Of a stretch of 5,877 nucleotides of DNA, positions 5,774 to 5,877 are shown piece by piece (the stretch's first letter is position 1; the number at the start of each line of letters is the position of its first letter). The translations under genes and the position numbers were made by a program. The notes under the pieces were generated by a model. The model did no database searches. It was not told the origin of the DNA and saw only the letters and a program-made list of their open reading frames with translations. The stretch is from Bacteriovoracaceae bacterium UBA1018 (GTDB taxonomy: Bacteria > Bdellovibrionota > UBA1018), in assembly GCA_002291495.1 (NCBI GenBank), contig DBAE01000229.1, positions 7,383-13,259 of the forward strand, read 5' to 3'.

Positions 5774-5877
5774 TCAGGCGCAGTATTTACCGACGAGGCT
5801 CAAAAGATCATCAATCTGTAATGGCTTTTTTAGAAATTCATTTGCGGTCGCAGGCCGAGTCATACCCGTTGCAGCTG
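5774..5877 (-). CDS. response-regulator receiver domain, C-terminal end only (N-terminal part beyond window)
   Basis: My reading of the minus strand from the window end gives an open frame of 33 residues to a TGA at 5774-5776. It ends in TANEFLKKPLQIDDLLSLVG and a short tail. The FLKKPLQIDDLL pattern is the last part of a CheY-like receiver domain: the conserved lysine before proline of beta strand 5, followed by helix 5. The stop comes a few residues after that helix, so the receiver is the C-terminal domain. The protein is either a stand-alone receiver or, for example, a hybrid histidine kinase ending in a receiver. The phospho-acceptor aspartate and anything upstream lie outside the window. 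It is on the same strand as the pan operon, 106 bases ahead, with no clear terminator between. Confidence 0.7.
   Translation of the reverse strand, partial: AATGMTRPATANEFLKKPLQIDDLLSLVGKYCA

Noticed and set aside
5744..5821. Plus-strand 25-codon open frame with an AGGGA upstream
   Set aside because: It is antisense to the response-regulator end and the promoter region. It is short enough to arise by chance and has no conservation evidence available.

Overview
This is a compact, almost fully coding stretch of a bacterial chromosome with moderate GC content. The longest non-coding stretch is about 120 bases. I see no insertion sequence, phage gene, CRISPR array, tRNA or rRNA gene. Shine-Dalgarno-type spacing, a type III pantothenate kinase, a DusC-like enzyme and a response-regulator fragment suggest a Gram-negative bacterium. 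A Bdellovibrionota or other former-deltaproteobacterial lineage is a plausible guess, but the sequence alone does not prove it.

Left end (1-688, minus strand): most of a DusC-like tRNA-dihydrouridine synthase, cut by the window edge. It is transcribed divergently, across a 122-base spacer, from a small plus-strand cluster at 811-1833. That cluster encodes a 61-residue cysteine-rich CPXCG zinc-ribbon protein, methylglyoxal synthase (mgsA) and a small four-helix membrane protein. The intergenic gaps are only 7 and 11 bases, so the three are probably co-transcribed.

Centre and right (1830-5667, minus strand): a tight pantothenate-to-CoA operon. In transcription order it holds a Rossmann/DUF2520 dehydrogenase (candidate ketopantoate reductase), panB (ketopantoate hydroxymethyltransferase), panC (pantothenate synthetase), coaX (type III pantothenate kinase), panD (aspartate 1-decarboxylase) and an unrecognised small zinc-ribbon protein. 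The first four genes are joined by 4-base start/stop overlaps. panD follows after 9 bases and the last gene after 7. PanB makes ketopantoate from 2-oxoisovalerate, the first gene product would reduce it to pantoate, PanD makes beta-alanine from aspartate, PanC joins the two into pantothenate, and CoaX phosphorylates it, the first step toward CoA. Only the reductase step lacks a classical gene (panE or ilvC), and the DUF2520 protein is well placed to fill it.

The plus-strand cluster and the pan operon converge at 1830-1833, where the palindrome TTAA supplies the TAA stop codon of both genes inside a perfect 7-bp inverted repeat.

Right end (5774-5877, minus strand): the last 33 residues of a response-regulator receiver domain, followed by a 106-base spacer with a possible promoter for the pan operon.

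I found no clearly new multi-gene system. The points most worth following are the candidate alternative ketopantoate reductase, the uncharacterised zinc-ribbon protein coupled to panD, the shortened PanC C-terminal domain and the small-protein/mgsA cluster.
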